Shown in pieces: positions 39,696 through 49,452 of a DNA stretch of 64,000 bases (its first letter is position 1; each line of letters begins with the position of its first letter). Made by a program: the position numbers and the translations under genes. Source of the stretch: Anaerolineae bacterium (GTDB lineage Bacteria; Chloroflexota; Anaerolineae; Aggregatilineales; UBA2796). The DNA lies in NCBI GenBank assembly GCA_025055255.1, contig JANWYI010000006.1:3361-67360 (forward strand). Reading direction: 5' to 3'. Below the pieces are notes generated by a model. That model was not told where the DNA came from. It made no database searches and worked only from the letters and a program-made list of their open reading frames with translations.

Positions 39696-41645
39696 ATGGC
39701 AACCACTTCCTATGTGGCAAGCGTACGAGCTGAGACAGCCGTCAAGCGCGTTAGCCGCAGCCGTGTACAGCTGAACGAGGCAATTCTCGGTCTGCTTTTC
39801 GTGGCGCCAGTGGCGATTGTTTCCTTTGTCTTTGAGCTGTTTCCAGTCGCCTACGGCTTCTTCATCAGCATGCAAGGCGGAGTCAACGTGCCAGAAGGCT
39901 TCGTTGGCTTGGCAAACTTCGTGCGCATCATCGGTAGCCTTGCCTACATGATCGCGCTGGCTGTTGCTGTTGTCTTTGGTTTGGTCGGCTACAGCATGTA
40001 TCGGCGCGGCGTCGAGGCGACGCGCGCGGGACAGGGCAACTTTTACCGCTATTTGCCCGTTGGCTACTTGACAGCGGTCGCCACGCTGACTTTCTTCGGC
40101 GCGCTGTTCACGCTCGGCTTTGAGTACGCGCTTGTGCCACTCGCGCTCTTGCTAACAGGCGTGCTGCTCTACGCTCTGCTTCAGCCGCGCAACGGCGACC
40201 TTGAGGCTCATAACGGCGCGCACTTCCTGTTTGTGATGAACTCGTGGGGCGTCGGCTTGATGACGCTGAGCGCTGTGCTGCTGACATGGTTCACATTTTA
40301 CGAGCTGCATCGCATCTCGCAGCCGCTGCTAGACGTGCTGAGCCGCGTAGTGACAGATCGGCGCTTCAGTTACGTCTATCCGCTGTTGCCGCAAATCGCT
40401 GCGCTCTTCGGCGTCATAGCAGCCGTGACGGCAATCTTTGTAGCACATCGCGTGCGCTTGAGCGCCGACCCAGACGCACAGCCGCGTAAGTACGGCTTCT
40501 TCGGGATCATCCGCTGGTTGTTCGCCGCTGTGGCGCTCGGCTTGATCATCTACGTGATCGGCGCACAAGACGCGCTTCAGCAAACTCTAGCGCAATTTCA
40601 GCGCGTGCCGCGCGAGACGCTGCGCGAGTTCACGCGCGTGCGCCCTGAGACGCTGATTGATACCGTCTCACAGTGGAATGAAGTCTTCACGATGCTGCTT
40701 GGCATCGGCTTGATCGGCTTGGCGTATTTCTTCTGGAGCCGCGCCAAGTACCGCGAGACGACAAGTGGCATGCTCTCAACATTGATCATCGCCATTGCGC
40801 TGATGGTCGGCGGCTGGATGTTCATCGGCGAGCTGCCGATAGCAGCCGGGCGCGGCGACACGCAATTCTATGACTCAATCATTCGCACGGCGACCTACGC
40901 CTTCCTGACCGTGCCTGTCCAGCTCTCGCTCGGCTTGCTGCTGGCTTACATGCTCTTCTATGAGGTGCGCTTTGGCAAAGGTTTCTACCGCCTGATCTTC
41001 TTCATGCCGTACATCGCGCCGACGGTCGCCACAGCCACTGTTTTCGCTATGCTCTTCTCAAACAGCCCTGACACTGGTCCGATCAACCAGATTTTGAAGG
41101 CGTTTGGCTTGCCGCCGCAAGAGTGGATGCGCAATCCGAAGGGTGTCTTCCAGATCATCGCTGAGATCATCGGCGGACCGAACGTGCGCCTGCCAAACTT
41201 CCTGATCGGACCGAGCTTGCCGTTATTGGCGGCGATCATCTACGCGATCTGGGTCTTCAGCGGCTACAACGCCGTGATTTTCATGAATGGCTTAGGCAAC
41301 GTGCCGAAGGAGATGTTTGAGGCGGCGCAGATTGACGGCGCCGGCCGCTGGCAGACCTTCCGCCATGTGATCTTTCCGCTCATCTCGCCGACCACGTTCT
41401 ACTTGACGTTGCTTGCGATCACGGGCACTTTCCGCACCTTCACGCACGTCTGGGTGCTGCGCACGCCGGATATGCGCGGCGCGCTCGACACAACTACAGT
41501 CTACATCTACGACACGATTCTGACAGCGTCCGCCATCAAGACTCGTCCCTACGCCGCAGCAATGTCCTTCCTGCTGTTCGGCATTATCCTGATCTTGACG
41601 CTTCTGCAAAATCGGCTGACTCGTGACAAGGTGTTCTATGGCTGA
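39696..41645 (+). CDS. ABC sugar transporter permease (MalF-like) with a large N-terminal TM insertion
   Basis: C-terminal permease core incl. EAAQIDGAGRWQTFRHVIFPLISPT; extra ~300 aa of TM segments between the first TM and the core. Confidence 0.9.
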   Translation: MATTSYVASVRAETAVKRVSRSRVQLNEAILGLLFVAPVAIVSFVFELFPVAYGFFISMQGGVNVPEGFVGLANFVRIIGSLAYMIALAVAVVFGLVGYSMYRRGVEATRAGQGNFYRYLPVGYLTAVATLTFFGALFTLGFEYALVPLALLLTGVLLYALLQPRNGDLEAHNGAHFLFVMNSWGVGLMTLSAVLLTWFTFYELHRISQPLLDVLSRVVTDRRFSYVYPLLPQIAALFGVIAAVTAIFVAHRVRLSADPDAQPRKYGFFGIIRWLFAAVALGLIIYVIGAQDALQQTLAQFQRVPRETLREFTRVRPETLIDTVSQWNEVFTMLLGIGLIGLAYFFWSRAKYRETTSGMLSTLIIAIALMVGGWMFIGELPIAAGRGDTQFYDSIIRTATYAFLTVPVQLSLGLLLAYMLFYEVRFGKGFYRLIFFMPYIAPTVATATVFAMLFSNSPDTGPINQILKAFGLPPQEWMRNPKGVFQIIAEIIGGPNVRLPNFLIGPSLPLLAAIIYAIWVFSGYNAVIFMNGLGNVPKEMFEAAQIDGAGRWQTFRHVIFPLISPTTFYLTLLAITGTFRTFTHVWVLRTPDMRGALDTTTVYIYDTILTASAIKTRPYAAAMSFLLFGIILILTLLQNRLTRDKVFYG

Positions 41646-42552
41646 CCTGACGCTTTCCACGCCTGTTGGACGCAAAAAGTCCATCAACACATTTCGCATT
41701 CTTGTGTACGTGGTGCTCAGCTTCGCCGCGCTGATCTACATCTTGCCTTTTGCATACATGCTCGGCAAGTCGCTCCAGACGCCTTTTGAGGCAAACAGCA
41801 CTACGAACATCATCCCGACGCTCGGCATCCGCTTGGAAAACTACCCCGATGTGCTGTTCGGCTCAATGGCAATCGGCGAGTCGCGGCAATTCGGCTTGTT
41901 CCTGTGGAACACAGTGCGCATTGTGTTCCTGTCAGTTGTCGGGCAGACCGTGATCAGCGTCTTGGCAGCCTACGCTTTTGCGCGCATGCGCTTTCCGGGA
42001 CGTGACATCCTGTTCGGCATGTTGCTGATGACGCTGTTCGTGCCGAGCATCATCCTGCTCGTGCCAAACCTGATCGTGGTGACGCGCGTCCATCAGTTCT
42101 TCACCAGCATTCATCCGTCGCTCACATGGATGAATAACTGGCCCTCGTTAGTCATTCCGTTCCTCTCCAATACATTCAGTATCTTCCTGCTGCGGCAATT
42201 CTTTAAGCAGATTCCTAATGAGCTGTGGGAAGCAGCGCGCGTAGACGGCGCTGGGCATTGGCGTTTCCTGACCTCAGTCGTCGTGCCAATCTCTTGGGCG
42301 CCGATTGCCACGACCGTACTTTTCTGCTTTGTCAGCACGTGGAGCGCGCTAGAGTGGCCGCTTCTGGTCACGTCTGACAACACATGGCGTCCGATTGCGG
42401 TAGCGCTCAGCTTTTTCCGCGAAGACGGCGGCACGCGCCTGCATCTGCTGATGGCTGCCTCAGTGGTAGCGCTCCTGCCCGTCATGGTGCTATACTTCTT
42501 CACGCAGAAGCTGTTCACGCAGGGCATCACTACGTCAGGTTTGAAAGGCTAG
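41638..42552 (+). CDS. ABC sugar transporter permease (MalG-like)
   Basis: EAARVDGAGHWRFLTSVVVPISWAPI EAA motif; overlaps upstream gene by 8 bp. Confidence 0.93.
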   Translation: MADLTLSTPVGRKKSINTFRILVYVVLSFAALIYILPFAYMLGKSLQTPFEANSTTNIIPTLGIRLENYPDVLFGSMAIGESRQFGLFLWNTVRIVFLSVVGQTVISVLAAYAFARMRFPGRDILFGMLLMTLFVPSIILLVPNLIVVTRVHQFFTSIHPSLTWMNNWPSLVIPFLSNTFSIFLLRQFFKQIPNELWEAARVDGAGHWRFLTSVVVPISWAPIATTVLFCFVSTWSALEWPLLVTSDNTWRPIAVALSFFREDGGTRLHLLMAASVVALLPVMVLYFFTQKLFTQGITTSGLKG

Positions 42553-43530
42553 TTGGCAGATTTGACCAAGCGTATTCTTGTGACAGGCGGCGCTGGCTTC
42601 ATCGGCAGCCACTTGACCGATGCCCTGATCGCGCGTGGCTATCGCGTTGTTGTGTTGGATAATCTGAGCAGCGGCAAACGCGACTATGTGAATGCCGCTG
42701 CTGACTTTGTGCAAGGCGACGTCACTGAGCCTGCGCACCTTGAGCCAATCTTCGCGCAAGGTGTGGACGCTGTGCTACACCTAGCCGCGCAAGCCTCGAT
42801 CCGCCTCTCTTTTGCCGATCCGTCACATGACTTGCGCACCAACACGCTTGGCACCATCAACATCTTGCAAGCCTGTCTTGCCTACCGCGTACCGCGCTTG
42901 CTCTTTGCTAGCTCAATGACCATCTACGGCAACAGCAACCCTGTGCCAACGGCTGAGAGCGCGCCGCCTGACCCTGCCTCATACTACGCGATCACTAAGT
43001 ATGCCGCTGAGCGCTACGTGCATCTCACAGCAGCGCGCCGCGACCTCGACTTCCAGTTGAACGTGACCTCATTTCGCATGTTCAACGTCTACGGCGAGCG
43101 CCAAAGCCTGACGAACGCCTATCAAGGCGTGCTGGCAATTTTCATCGGCAACGTGCTGCGTGGCGAGCCGATCACAATTCATTCTGATGGCGAGCAGTCG
43201 CGTGACTTCGTGCACATCTCAGACGTTGTCCGCGCTTGGATGGACGCGCTCGAAGAGCCTGCCACTTACGGACAAGTCATCAATCTTGGCACAGGCACGC
43301 CAACAACGGTCAATGCGCTGTGCGACGCTGTGCTGAGCGCCTTTGGCAAGGATCGCAGCAGCTATCCTGTGCGCTACGGACCGGCACAACCCGGCGACAT
43401 GCGCGCCAGCGCTGCTGACATCAGCCGTGCCAAAGCGCTGCTCAACTGGCAGCCGCGCGTATCTTTCGCTGAAGGCATTCAGCACACCATTGCTTGGGCG
43501 CGCGCGCAACTAGCTGCTCCTCGCCGTTGA
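42553..43530 (+). CDS. NAD-dependent epimerase (UDP-glucose 4-epimerase-like SDR)
   Basis: RILVTGGAGFIGSHLTDALIARGY, YYAITKYAAERYV, DFVHISDVVRAW; TTG start directly after the permease stop. Confidence 0.93.
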   Translation: MADLTKRILVTGGAGFIGSHLTDALIARGYRVVVLDNLSSGKRDYVNAAADFVQGDVTEPAHLEPIFAQGVDAVLHLAAQASIRLSFADPSHDLRTNTLGTINILQACLAYRVPRLLFASSMTIYGNSNPVPTAESAPPDPASYYAITKYAAERYVHLTAARRDLDFQLNVTSFRMFNVYGERQSLTNAYQGVLAIFIGNVLRGEPITIHSDGEQSRDFVHISDVVRAWMDALEEPATYGQVINLGTGTPTTVNALCDAVLSAFGKDRSSYPVRYGPAQPGDMRASAADISRAKALLNWQPRVSFAEGIQHTIAWARAQLAAPRR

Positions 43531-43555
43531 CCGCTGCACTGCGAACGGTTATAAT
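43527..43555 (+). promoter_or_regulatory. Sigma70 promoter for tRNA-Ser
   Basis: TTGACC - 17 bp - TATAAT; -35 overlaps the epimerase stop codon. Confidence 0.8.
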
Positions 43556-43568
43556 CCGCATAGTCAAC

Positions 43569-43655
43569 GGAGAGGTCGCATAGTTGGTCTAGTGCGCTCG
43601 CTTGGAAAGCGAGTAGGGTGAACAGCCCTCGTGGGTTCGAATCCCACCCTCTCCG
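43569..43655 (+). tRNA. tRNA-Ser (GGA)
   Basis: Acceptor GGAGAGG/CCTCTCC, anticodon loop TTGGAAA, long variable arm, T-loop GGGTTCGAATCCC. Confidence 0.95.
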
Positions 43656-43688
43656 CACTGCTGAGACTGACTCAAGTGTGCTCCGAGC

Positions 43689-43716
43689 AAAACAGCAGAC
43701 ATCGGTCTGCTGTTTT
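43689..43716 (+). terminator. Rho-independent terminator after tRNA-Ser
   Basis: AAAACAGCAGAC-ATCG-GTCTGCTGTTTTT. Confidence 0.85.
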
Positions 43717-43902
43717 TATTTCGCGCTTACTCTGCTCCCTGACCATGTAAATTCAATTGAATTGCAAATTGCTGTTCAACATTATCTGCAAAGGCAATTT
43801 AGGCAAGCGGCTACTCGACAAACAACTGTGTAGCTTGTGCGAAAATGATTTATACTTATAATTACAGTAAAAAAGGCAGATATGTCAAAAGGATGGCTTC
43901 TG

Positions 43903-44316
43903 ATGAAACGTCTGTCCTTGCTGGTTCTTCTTTTGCTTGTTTTTCCTCTGTCCGCATGCTCAGGCGACTCGCCGGAAGCTGGCATGCGAGAGTGGTTAGA
44001 GGCTTCGTTTCAAATGAAAGGGACAAAGCTCGCTGAGCGCACGTGCAATCGCATGATTCCAATGGTGCAGAACATGGGCGCAATGCTTTCGGGCATAATT
44101 GGCGCAGGACAGCTTATTGCCCGCCAAGACCTGATTCTACAATCTGACCTATCAGGGCTGCGCTTCGAGACGGTCTCCAGTTCGGGCAACTCGGCGCGTG
44201 TGCGCGTGAGAGGTGAGATTCGCGTTGCGATCATGGCAGCTTTTCAGGTCGCACAGATGGATTACACGGCAGATATGGTCTTGGAGGACAATCGCTGGAA
44301 ATGGTGCGGTCCGTAG
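43903..44316 (+). CDS. Small putative lipoprotein, unknown function
   Basis: MKRLSLLVLLLLVFPLSACSGDS lipobox. Confidence 0.7.
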   Translation: MKRLSLLVLLLLVFPLSACSGDSPEAGMREWLEASFQMKGTKLAERTCNRMIPMVQNMGAMLSGIIGAGQLIARQDLILQSDLSGLRFETVSSSGNSARVRVRGEIRVAIMAAFQVAQMDYTADMVLEDNRWKWCGP

Positions 44317-44340
44317 TAACTATGCGACACAGCTAAACAA

Positions 44341-44363
44341 AAACGCCCTTTTACAGGGCGTTT
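44341..44363. terminator. Bidirectional terminator hairpin between convergent genes
   Basis: AAACGCCCT-TTTAC-AGGGCGTTT with flanking A and T runs. Confidence 0.75.
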
Positions 44364-44368
44364 TGCGC

Positions 44369-45574
44369 TTAAAAGTGCTTGCGGATGTACTCAAGCGCCG
44401 CTTCCAAGATTGGATCGCCTTGCAGACGGCTGCTGCTCGGCAACTCAACCTGTATATCAGGTTGTAAGCCGCTCTGCGCGCTGCCGTGCTGCTCAATGGG
44501 CGTCTCGTTAGGTGTGTACCACGCGCCTTGCGTCACGCGCAGCTGTGAGCCATCGCTGAGCGTGAAAAGGCGCTGAACTGAGCCTTTGCCGAAGGTGCGC
44601 TCGCCAATCAGCACAGCTCGACCGCGGTCGCGCAGCGCGCCTGCCACAAGCTCGCTCGCGCTTGCGCTGCGCCGATTGACCAAGACGACAAGCGGGACGT
44701 CCTCGGCAAAGTCGCCGTTGCGTGAGCTAAAGCGCCGCGTCTGACCGCTCGCATTTTTCTCTATGGCGATAGTGCCTTCGCCCAAGAAGAAATCAGCAAT
44801 TTGAATTGCCTCATCAAGGAAGCCGCCGCCGTTGTCACGCAGGTCAAGGATCAGCGCGCGTGGCTGCTGCGCTAAAAGCGGCTCTAGCTGTACTTTGATC
44901 TCATTTGGCGCTGTGCTGGTGAACTGTGTGAAAGTCAAGTAGGCGATCTGACCGTCTAGCATCTCACTGTAGACGTTGATCTGCTGGCGCGTGACAGTCA
45001 GCGTGAGCGGCTCAGGCGCGCCGCTGCGCCGCACGGTTAGCCTGACCTGCGTGCCAAGTGCGCCGCGCACGCGCTCGATCAGCTGATTGAACGTCCACTC
45101 AGCCGTTGACTCGCCATCTACGGCGATGATTTCGTCGCCGACTCGTCCGCCTGCCTGCTCATATGCCCAGCCGCGCCGCACTTCCGCCACGATAAAGCGC
45201 CTATCTTCGGTCTGTGCCACCACAATGCCGACGCCGCCTTGCTGCCCGCTCATGACGGCGCGCTCGCGCTCAGCGCGTTCAGGCGGCAAGAAAATTGTGT
45301 TCGGGTCTTGAAAAGTGGCAAGCAGACCGTTGATCGCGCCATAGAGCCGTTCCTGTGCGCTCGGCTTTTGGTAGTAAAAGTGACGGTCGGTCAGTTGCCA
45401 CACTTCCTCAGCAAGGCGCAAGTTGCCCTGACTGCCGCTGAGCGCCACAACATAGCCTGCTACGAAAGCGCTGAAAGCGGTCACTAAGAGCGCAGCCAGT
45501 ACAACTATCAGCTGTGTGCTGCGCAGCGGCGTCTGCAGCCACGGACGCTTTTCATCTCGCTCAGACCAAAACAT
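44369..45574 (-). CDS. S41 family C-terminal processing peptidase (PDZ + protease)
   Basis: ADGS-like PDZ GGVGIVVAQTEDRRF...GDEIIAVDGEST, ALILDLRDNGGGFLDEA, VLVNRRSASASELVAGALRDRGRAVLIGERTFGKGSVQ. Confidence 0.93.
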   Translation of the reverse strand: MFWSERDEKRPWLQTPLRSTQLIVVLAALLVTAFSAFVAGYVVALSGSQGNLRLAEEVWQLTDRHFYYQKPSAQERLYGAINGLLATFQDPNTIFLPPERAERERAVMSGQQGGVGIVVAQTEDRRFIVAEVRRGWAYEQAGGRVGDEIIAVDGESTAEWTFNQLIERVRGALGTQVRLTVRRSGAPEPLTLTVTRQQINVYSEMLDGQIAYLTFTQFTSTAPNEIKVQLEPLLAQQPRALILDLRDNGGGFLDEAIQIADFFLGEGTIAIEKNASGQTRRFSSRNGDFAEDVPLVVLVNRRSASASELVAGALRDRGRAVLIGERTFGKGSVQRLFTLSDGSQLRVTQGAWYTPNETPIEQHGSAQSGLQPDIQVELPSSSRLQGDPILEAALEYIRKHF

Positions 45575-45755
45575 AGGCGTCTACGTCCCACAACAACTAA
45601 CAAGTGCCAAAAGGATAGCCGTGTTGCGGCGCGTTTTCAATGGCGCATCTGATGAGGAAAGTCTGAGCGCGTCCGCTCAGTCAAATAGGCTTGCCAGAAA
45701 AAGCACTAGCGCAGTGGCAAAAAGTATGCTAGACTTGATCGCGTTCGTGAAGCAT

Positions 45756-45828
45756 GGTGGCCGTGGTGGAGGGGTACCACGTCTGGTTGTGGCCCAGAAG
45801 GTCGAGGGTTCGAAACCCTCCGGTCACC
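45756..45828 (+). tRNA. tRNA-His (GTG)
   Basis: G-1 plus GTGGCCG/CGGTCAC acceptor, C73, anticodon loop TTGTGGC, T-arm GAGGGTTCGAAACCCTC. Confidence 0.93.
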
Positions 45829-45835
45829 CAAGCAG

Positions 45836-45864
45836 CGCCGACTTCACGCTGAGTCGGCGTTTTT
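45836..45864 (+). terminator. Rho-independent terminator after tRNA-His
   Basis: CGCCGAC-TTCACGCTGA-GTCGGCG-TTTTT; overlaps the 3' end of the convergent btuD ORF. Confidence 0.8.
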
Positions 45865-46839
45865 GCTCCTCAGGGCAGTGATCAACGCCTCAAGCGAGCT
45901 GTAGGACGCTCCGTGCCAGTGCCAGCTGCTCTCAGTGACCTGCACGATGTCTGCAGCTTGTTCAGAGATGACGAATCCTGCGCGCTCTAGCGCCCGTTGC
46001 GTCCAAAAAGCGCGCAGACCGTTGCCCTGCACGTCTAAAGCGCCTTTTACCTCTGCGCATAGCTTGAATGTGCCACTTGTCACGTCAAAGGCAACGCCTT
46101 CACTGGCAAAGGTGCGCGCAAAAGCGCCGTTCAGCACCAAATCTTCAGGCGCGCCTGCTTGTAACCCGCCTTCGCCGTCCAGCAGCCAAATGCGATCTGC
46201 GCTGCGCAGCGCCAAATCAAGGTCATGCGTTGAGAGCAGCACAGCGCGTCCTGTCCGATGTGCCAAGCGACGCAACAGTGCCATAATCTCAACGCGACGT
46301 GGCAAGTCGAGAAACGCCGTTGGCTCATCAAGGAAAATCAGCGGCGTCTCCTGTGCCAGAGCGCGCCCGATCATCACTTTTTGACGCTCGCCATCGCTTA
46401 GCTCGCTAATTGGACGCTCTGCAAGTGCTGTTGCGCCGACCGACTCTAGCGCCCATTCCACAATTGCGCGATCTGCGGCGCTCAGACGACCTGTCCAATC
46501 TGTGTACGGCAATCTGCCGAGTGCCACCAGCTCGTATACGCTGAGCAGACTTGTCTGCGCGCGCTCAGTCAGCACAATGCTGATCAAGCGTGCCAGACGG
46601 CTGATCGGCAGGCGATGAATATCTTCAGCGCCAACACAAACTGTGCCTGCCAGTGGCTTTTGGACTGCGGCAAGCGTGCGCATCAGCGTAGACTTGCCTG
46701 CGCCATTTTGTCCAAGCAGGCAGACTAATGTGCCGCGCTCAAGCTGCAATGTCAGGTCGTGCAGCACAACTTTCGGCGATCTGCGCCCTGTCCGATAGCC
46801 AACGGTCAGGCGTTGCGCCGTGAGAATGGTCTGGCTCAT
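45844..46839 (-). CDS. btuD: ABC transporter ATP-binding protein, probable vitamin B12 importer
   Basis: CLLGQNGAGKSTLMRTLA Walker A, ELSDGERQKVMIGRALAQETPLIFLDEPTAFLDL; operon under a cobalamin riboswitch. Confidence 0.85.
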   Translation of the reverse strand: MSQTILTAQRLTVGYRTGRRSPKVVLHDLTLQLERGTLVCLLGQNGAGKSTLMRTLAAVQKPLAGTVCVGAEDIHRLPISRLARLISIVLTERAQTSLLSVYELVALGRLPYTDWTGRLSAADRAIVEWALESVGATALAERPISELSDGERQKVMIGRALAQETPLIFLDEPTAFLDLPRRVEIMALLRRLAHRTGRAVLLSTHDLDLALRSADRIWLLDGEGGLQAGAPEDLVLNGAFARTFASEGVAFDVTSGTFKLCAEVKGALDVQGNGLRAFWTQRALERAGFVISEQAADIVQVTESSWHWHGASYSSLEALITALRSKNADSA

Positions 46840-47930
46840 GCACTGAAGGCGTCGCGCAGACGGCGCTGACTTAGCACAATCAGCAGGACAATAGGTGCGC
46901 CGATCAAAGCAGTGATTGCATTCAGTGGCAAGATGATCTGCCTGCCCGGCACTTGCGCAACCAAGTCGGCGAGCATGGCGATCAAAGCGCCGAGCAGCAT
47001 CGCCGTTGGCAAGAGCCAGCGATGGTCAGCCGTGCGGATGAGAATACGGCTTATGTGTGGCACAGCAATGCCTAAAAAACCTATCGGTCCGCAGAAAGCG
47101 GTCACAGCGCCTGCCAACAGCGACGTGCTCAGGATGACACCTATGCGCGCACGCCGTAGATCAATGCCCATGCTCTGCGCATACGCCTCGCCAAGCAGCA
47201 GCGCGTTGAGCGGCTTGATCAGCGCTAGGCTCAGCGCTAAGCCGACGCCGATGATCGGCGCAAGAATCGGCAATTGGCGCCATGTGACGCCGCCGAAGCT
47301 GCCAAACGTCCAGTTAACGTACGCCTGAATGCGCTCTGGCACGCTGAAGTAGAGCAACAAGCTGACCATGGCGCTCACAGCGTAGCCGAGCATCAAGCCG
47401 ACGATCAAAAGCGATAGGACGCTGCGCGCGCGTTGCGCTACGCCAAGCACAAGGCTCAACATCAGTGCAGCACCTACGCTGGCTGCTGCAGCCAAACCGA
47501 AGTCGCCCAGCAAGCCAATGCCGACTAGGACAGTTGCGCCTGTGGTACCGACCGCTAAAACCACGAGCGCTACGCCTAAGCTAGCGCCGGCGCTGATGCC
47601 CAGCACGAATGGATCGGTCAGCGGATTGCGGAAGAGAGTCTGCATTTGCACGCCGCCTACAGCCAGTGCCGCGCCTGCCAAGAGCGCCGTCAGCGCGCGC
47701 GGCATGCGGAACTGTGTCACAATCGTGGCATAGGCAGGCTGACTGGTTGCCTGTCCAAGCAAGGCGCGCAGCACGTCTTCTAGCGGCACACTGACCGAGC
47801 CAACTGCTAAGACGAGGCAAAACATGCCGATCAAGGCGATAAGCAAGGCTATGAGGACAGCGCTCCGTCTGCTCAAGCCTGTGGCAAGGCGCGCCGATTG
47901 CCAAACCTGCGCTTCAGAGTGCGTCGCCAT
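46836..47930 (-). CDS. btuC: FecCD/BtuC-family ABC permease, probable vitamin B12 importer
   Basis: FRMPRALTALLAGAALAVGGVQMQTLFRNPLTDPFVLGISAGASLG, GPIGFLGIAVPHISR; riboswitch-linked operon. Confidence 0.87.
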   Translation of the reverse strand: MATHSEAQVWQSARLATGLSRRSAVLIALLIALIGMFCLVLAVGSVSVPLEDVLRALLGQATSQPAYATIVTQFRMPRALTALLAGAALAVGGVQMQTLFRNPLTDPFVLGISAGASLGVALVVLAVGTTGATVLVGIGLLGDFGLAAAASVGAALMLSLVLGVAQRARSVLSLLIVGLMLGYAVSAMVSLLLYFSVPERIQAYVNWTFGSFGGVTWRQLPILAPIIGVGLALSLALIKPLNALLLGEAYAQSMGIDLRRARIGVILSTSLLAGAVTAFCGPIGFLGIAVPHISRILIRTADHRWLLPTAMLLGALIAMLADLVAQVPGRQIILPLNAITALIGAPIVLLIVLSQRRLRDAFSA

Positions 47931-47945
47931 AGCCTTGCACCTCGC

Positions 47946-49136
47946 TCACTTCAGCTGCCGATAGTAGACCAGTTCATGGTCAGGCAGCAGCTCAGGATGG
48001 AAAATCTTGATCAAGTCGGCAAGGATCACGTGCGGACGGATCACGCCGCTCTCGAAGTAGTCGTTGCCGAAGTTCTCATTGGTGCGCTTATCGTTGTTGA
48101 AGACCTTGCCGTTTTTGAAGGCAGCGAACTGAGCGAAGCGTGCGTCCGCAGCTTCAAGGTCTTTCAATGAGCCGAAGAAGCCGACGTTGACCCAAAACTC
48201 AGCGTTGCCTGCCTTGGCAAAGACGTCTTCAATGCTCAGCGGCAAGCTACCTGTGGACTCGTCATCTGCCCATGCATAGCTGGCGCCAGCATCGAGCAAG
48301 AAGCGCGCTGCAAAGCTCTTGCCGCCAGGAATGTACCAGACATCTTGGAAGGGTGTGTTGATCAAGACGCTTGGGCGCGTGCTGACGCGCTCAGTCAATG
48401 CTACAAGCCGCTGATACTCCTTTACAACACCCTCAAAGTAGGCATTCGCACGTGCCTCAGCGTTGAAGAAGAGCGCTGTGAACTTGATCCACTCAGCGCG
48501 ACCAAGCGGCGTATTTTCGGCAAACTCGCCGTTCAGCGCGACCTTGTAACCTGCCTCGATCAGCTTGGGATGCGCGTCGTAGTCAGGGAAGCCGCTACCA
48601 TAGGTCATGATCAGGTCAGGCGCGATCAGTGCAACCTGTTCCACGTTGACTTGCGCGCCGCTGCCAATCTCGGTCAGCTTGCCTGCTTTGCCAAGTGCAA
48701 CGATCTCAGGCGTTGAGACGTATTGCAGCGTGTCTACGCCGACTAGAGCGTCCAAGACGTTCAGCTCGACCAAGTGCGGCAAGTACGTCGTGGACATGCT
48801 GATAAGTTTTCTTATCGGAACTTCGACCACTGTGGCGTCTTTGAGCTGCTCATCCTTTGGCGTTGGCGCGCCGCACTGAACCAGCACGTAGGTGAAGCCG
48901 CGCTCAGCGCCTGCCCATGGTCGCGTCACACGCACGACCTTATAGTGCTTGTTGTACTGGACGCTGAAGCCAGTGGCAAAGGCGATCTCAGTCTTCTGCG
49001 GGAAATAGTCTACATTTGGGTCAAAGTTGGTGATGCATTGCGTTGGATTCGTGTCTTGTCCGCGCGCAATAGGTGCGCTGCTCAGAGCAACTGCCAAGAC
49101 AAGGGCGATTACAAGGCTGAATTTGGCGATTTTCAT
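47946..49136 (-). CDS. btuF: ABC transporter substrate-binding protein, probable cobalamin binding
   Basis: Signal peptide, periplasmic-binding fold (VEVPIRKLISMSTTYLPHLVELNVLDALVGVDTLQY); first gene after the cobalamin riboswitch. Confidence 0.8.
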   Translation of the reverse strand: MKIAKFSLVIALVLAVALSSAPIARGQDTNPTQCITNFDPNVDYFPQKTEIAFATGFSVQYNKHYKVVRVTRPWAGAERGFTYVLVQCGAPTPKDEQLKDATVVEVPIRKLISMSTTYLPHLVELNVLDALVGVDTLQYVSTPEIVALGKAGKLTEIGSGAQVNVEQVALIAPDLIMTYGSGFPDYDAHPKLIEAGYKVALNGEFAENTPLGRAEWIKFTALFFNAEARANAYFEGVVKEYQRLVALTERVSTRPSVLINTPFQDVWYIPGGKSFAARFLLDAGASYAWADDESTGSLPLSIEDVFAKAGNAEFWVNVGFFGSLKDLEAADARFAQFAAFKNGKVFNNDKRTNENFGNDYFESGVIRPHVILADLIKIFHPELLPDHELVYYRQLK

Positions 49137-49218
49137 CGGTCAAACATCCTTTCCCAGAGCAATTAGCGAACGAGTTGGGCAAAGGATGCACGCGCCATGC
49201 TGTTTGGCGCGCCGACTA

Positions 49219-49243
49219 CAAAAAAACCCGCCAAAGGGCGGGC
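49219..49243 (-). terminator. Terminator of the cobalamin-riboswitch expression platform
   Basis: Minus strand: CCCGCC-CTTT-GGCGGG-TTTTTTTG. Confidence 0.85.
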
Positions 49244-49264
49244 AAGACAGCATGGAGGTATGAA

Positions 49265-49441
49265 CATCCACACGCGCTCCCCTTTGTCCACGAAGGTGAA
49301 ACACGATCTTCAGTCAAAGTGGGCATTCGGGCTTCGCCTCAGCGGCGTTACCGTTGCGGGAACAGCGTCGGACTTACACCGATCTTCCCCCGAAGGTCTG
49401 CCAGACCTTGCGCCGTACATCCGGGTAGCGGCGCCCTTTGA
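49265..49441 (-). ncRNA. Cobalamin (B12) riboswitch
   Basis: Minus strand core GGGGGAAGATCGGTGTAAGTCCGACGCTGTTCCCGCAACGGTAACG, B12-box-like AGCCCGAATGCCCACTTTGACTG; upstream of btuFCD. Confidence 0.92.
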
Positions 49442-49452
49442 CCATGTGCAAC

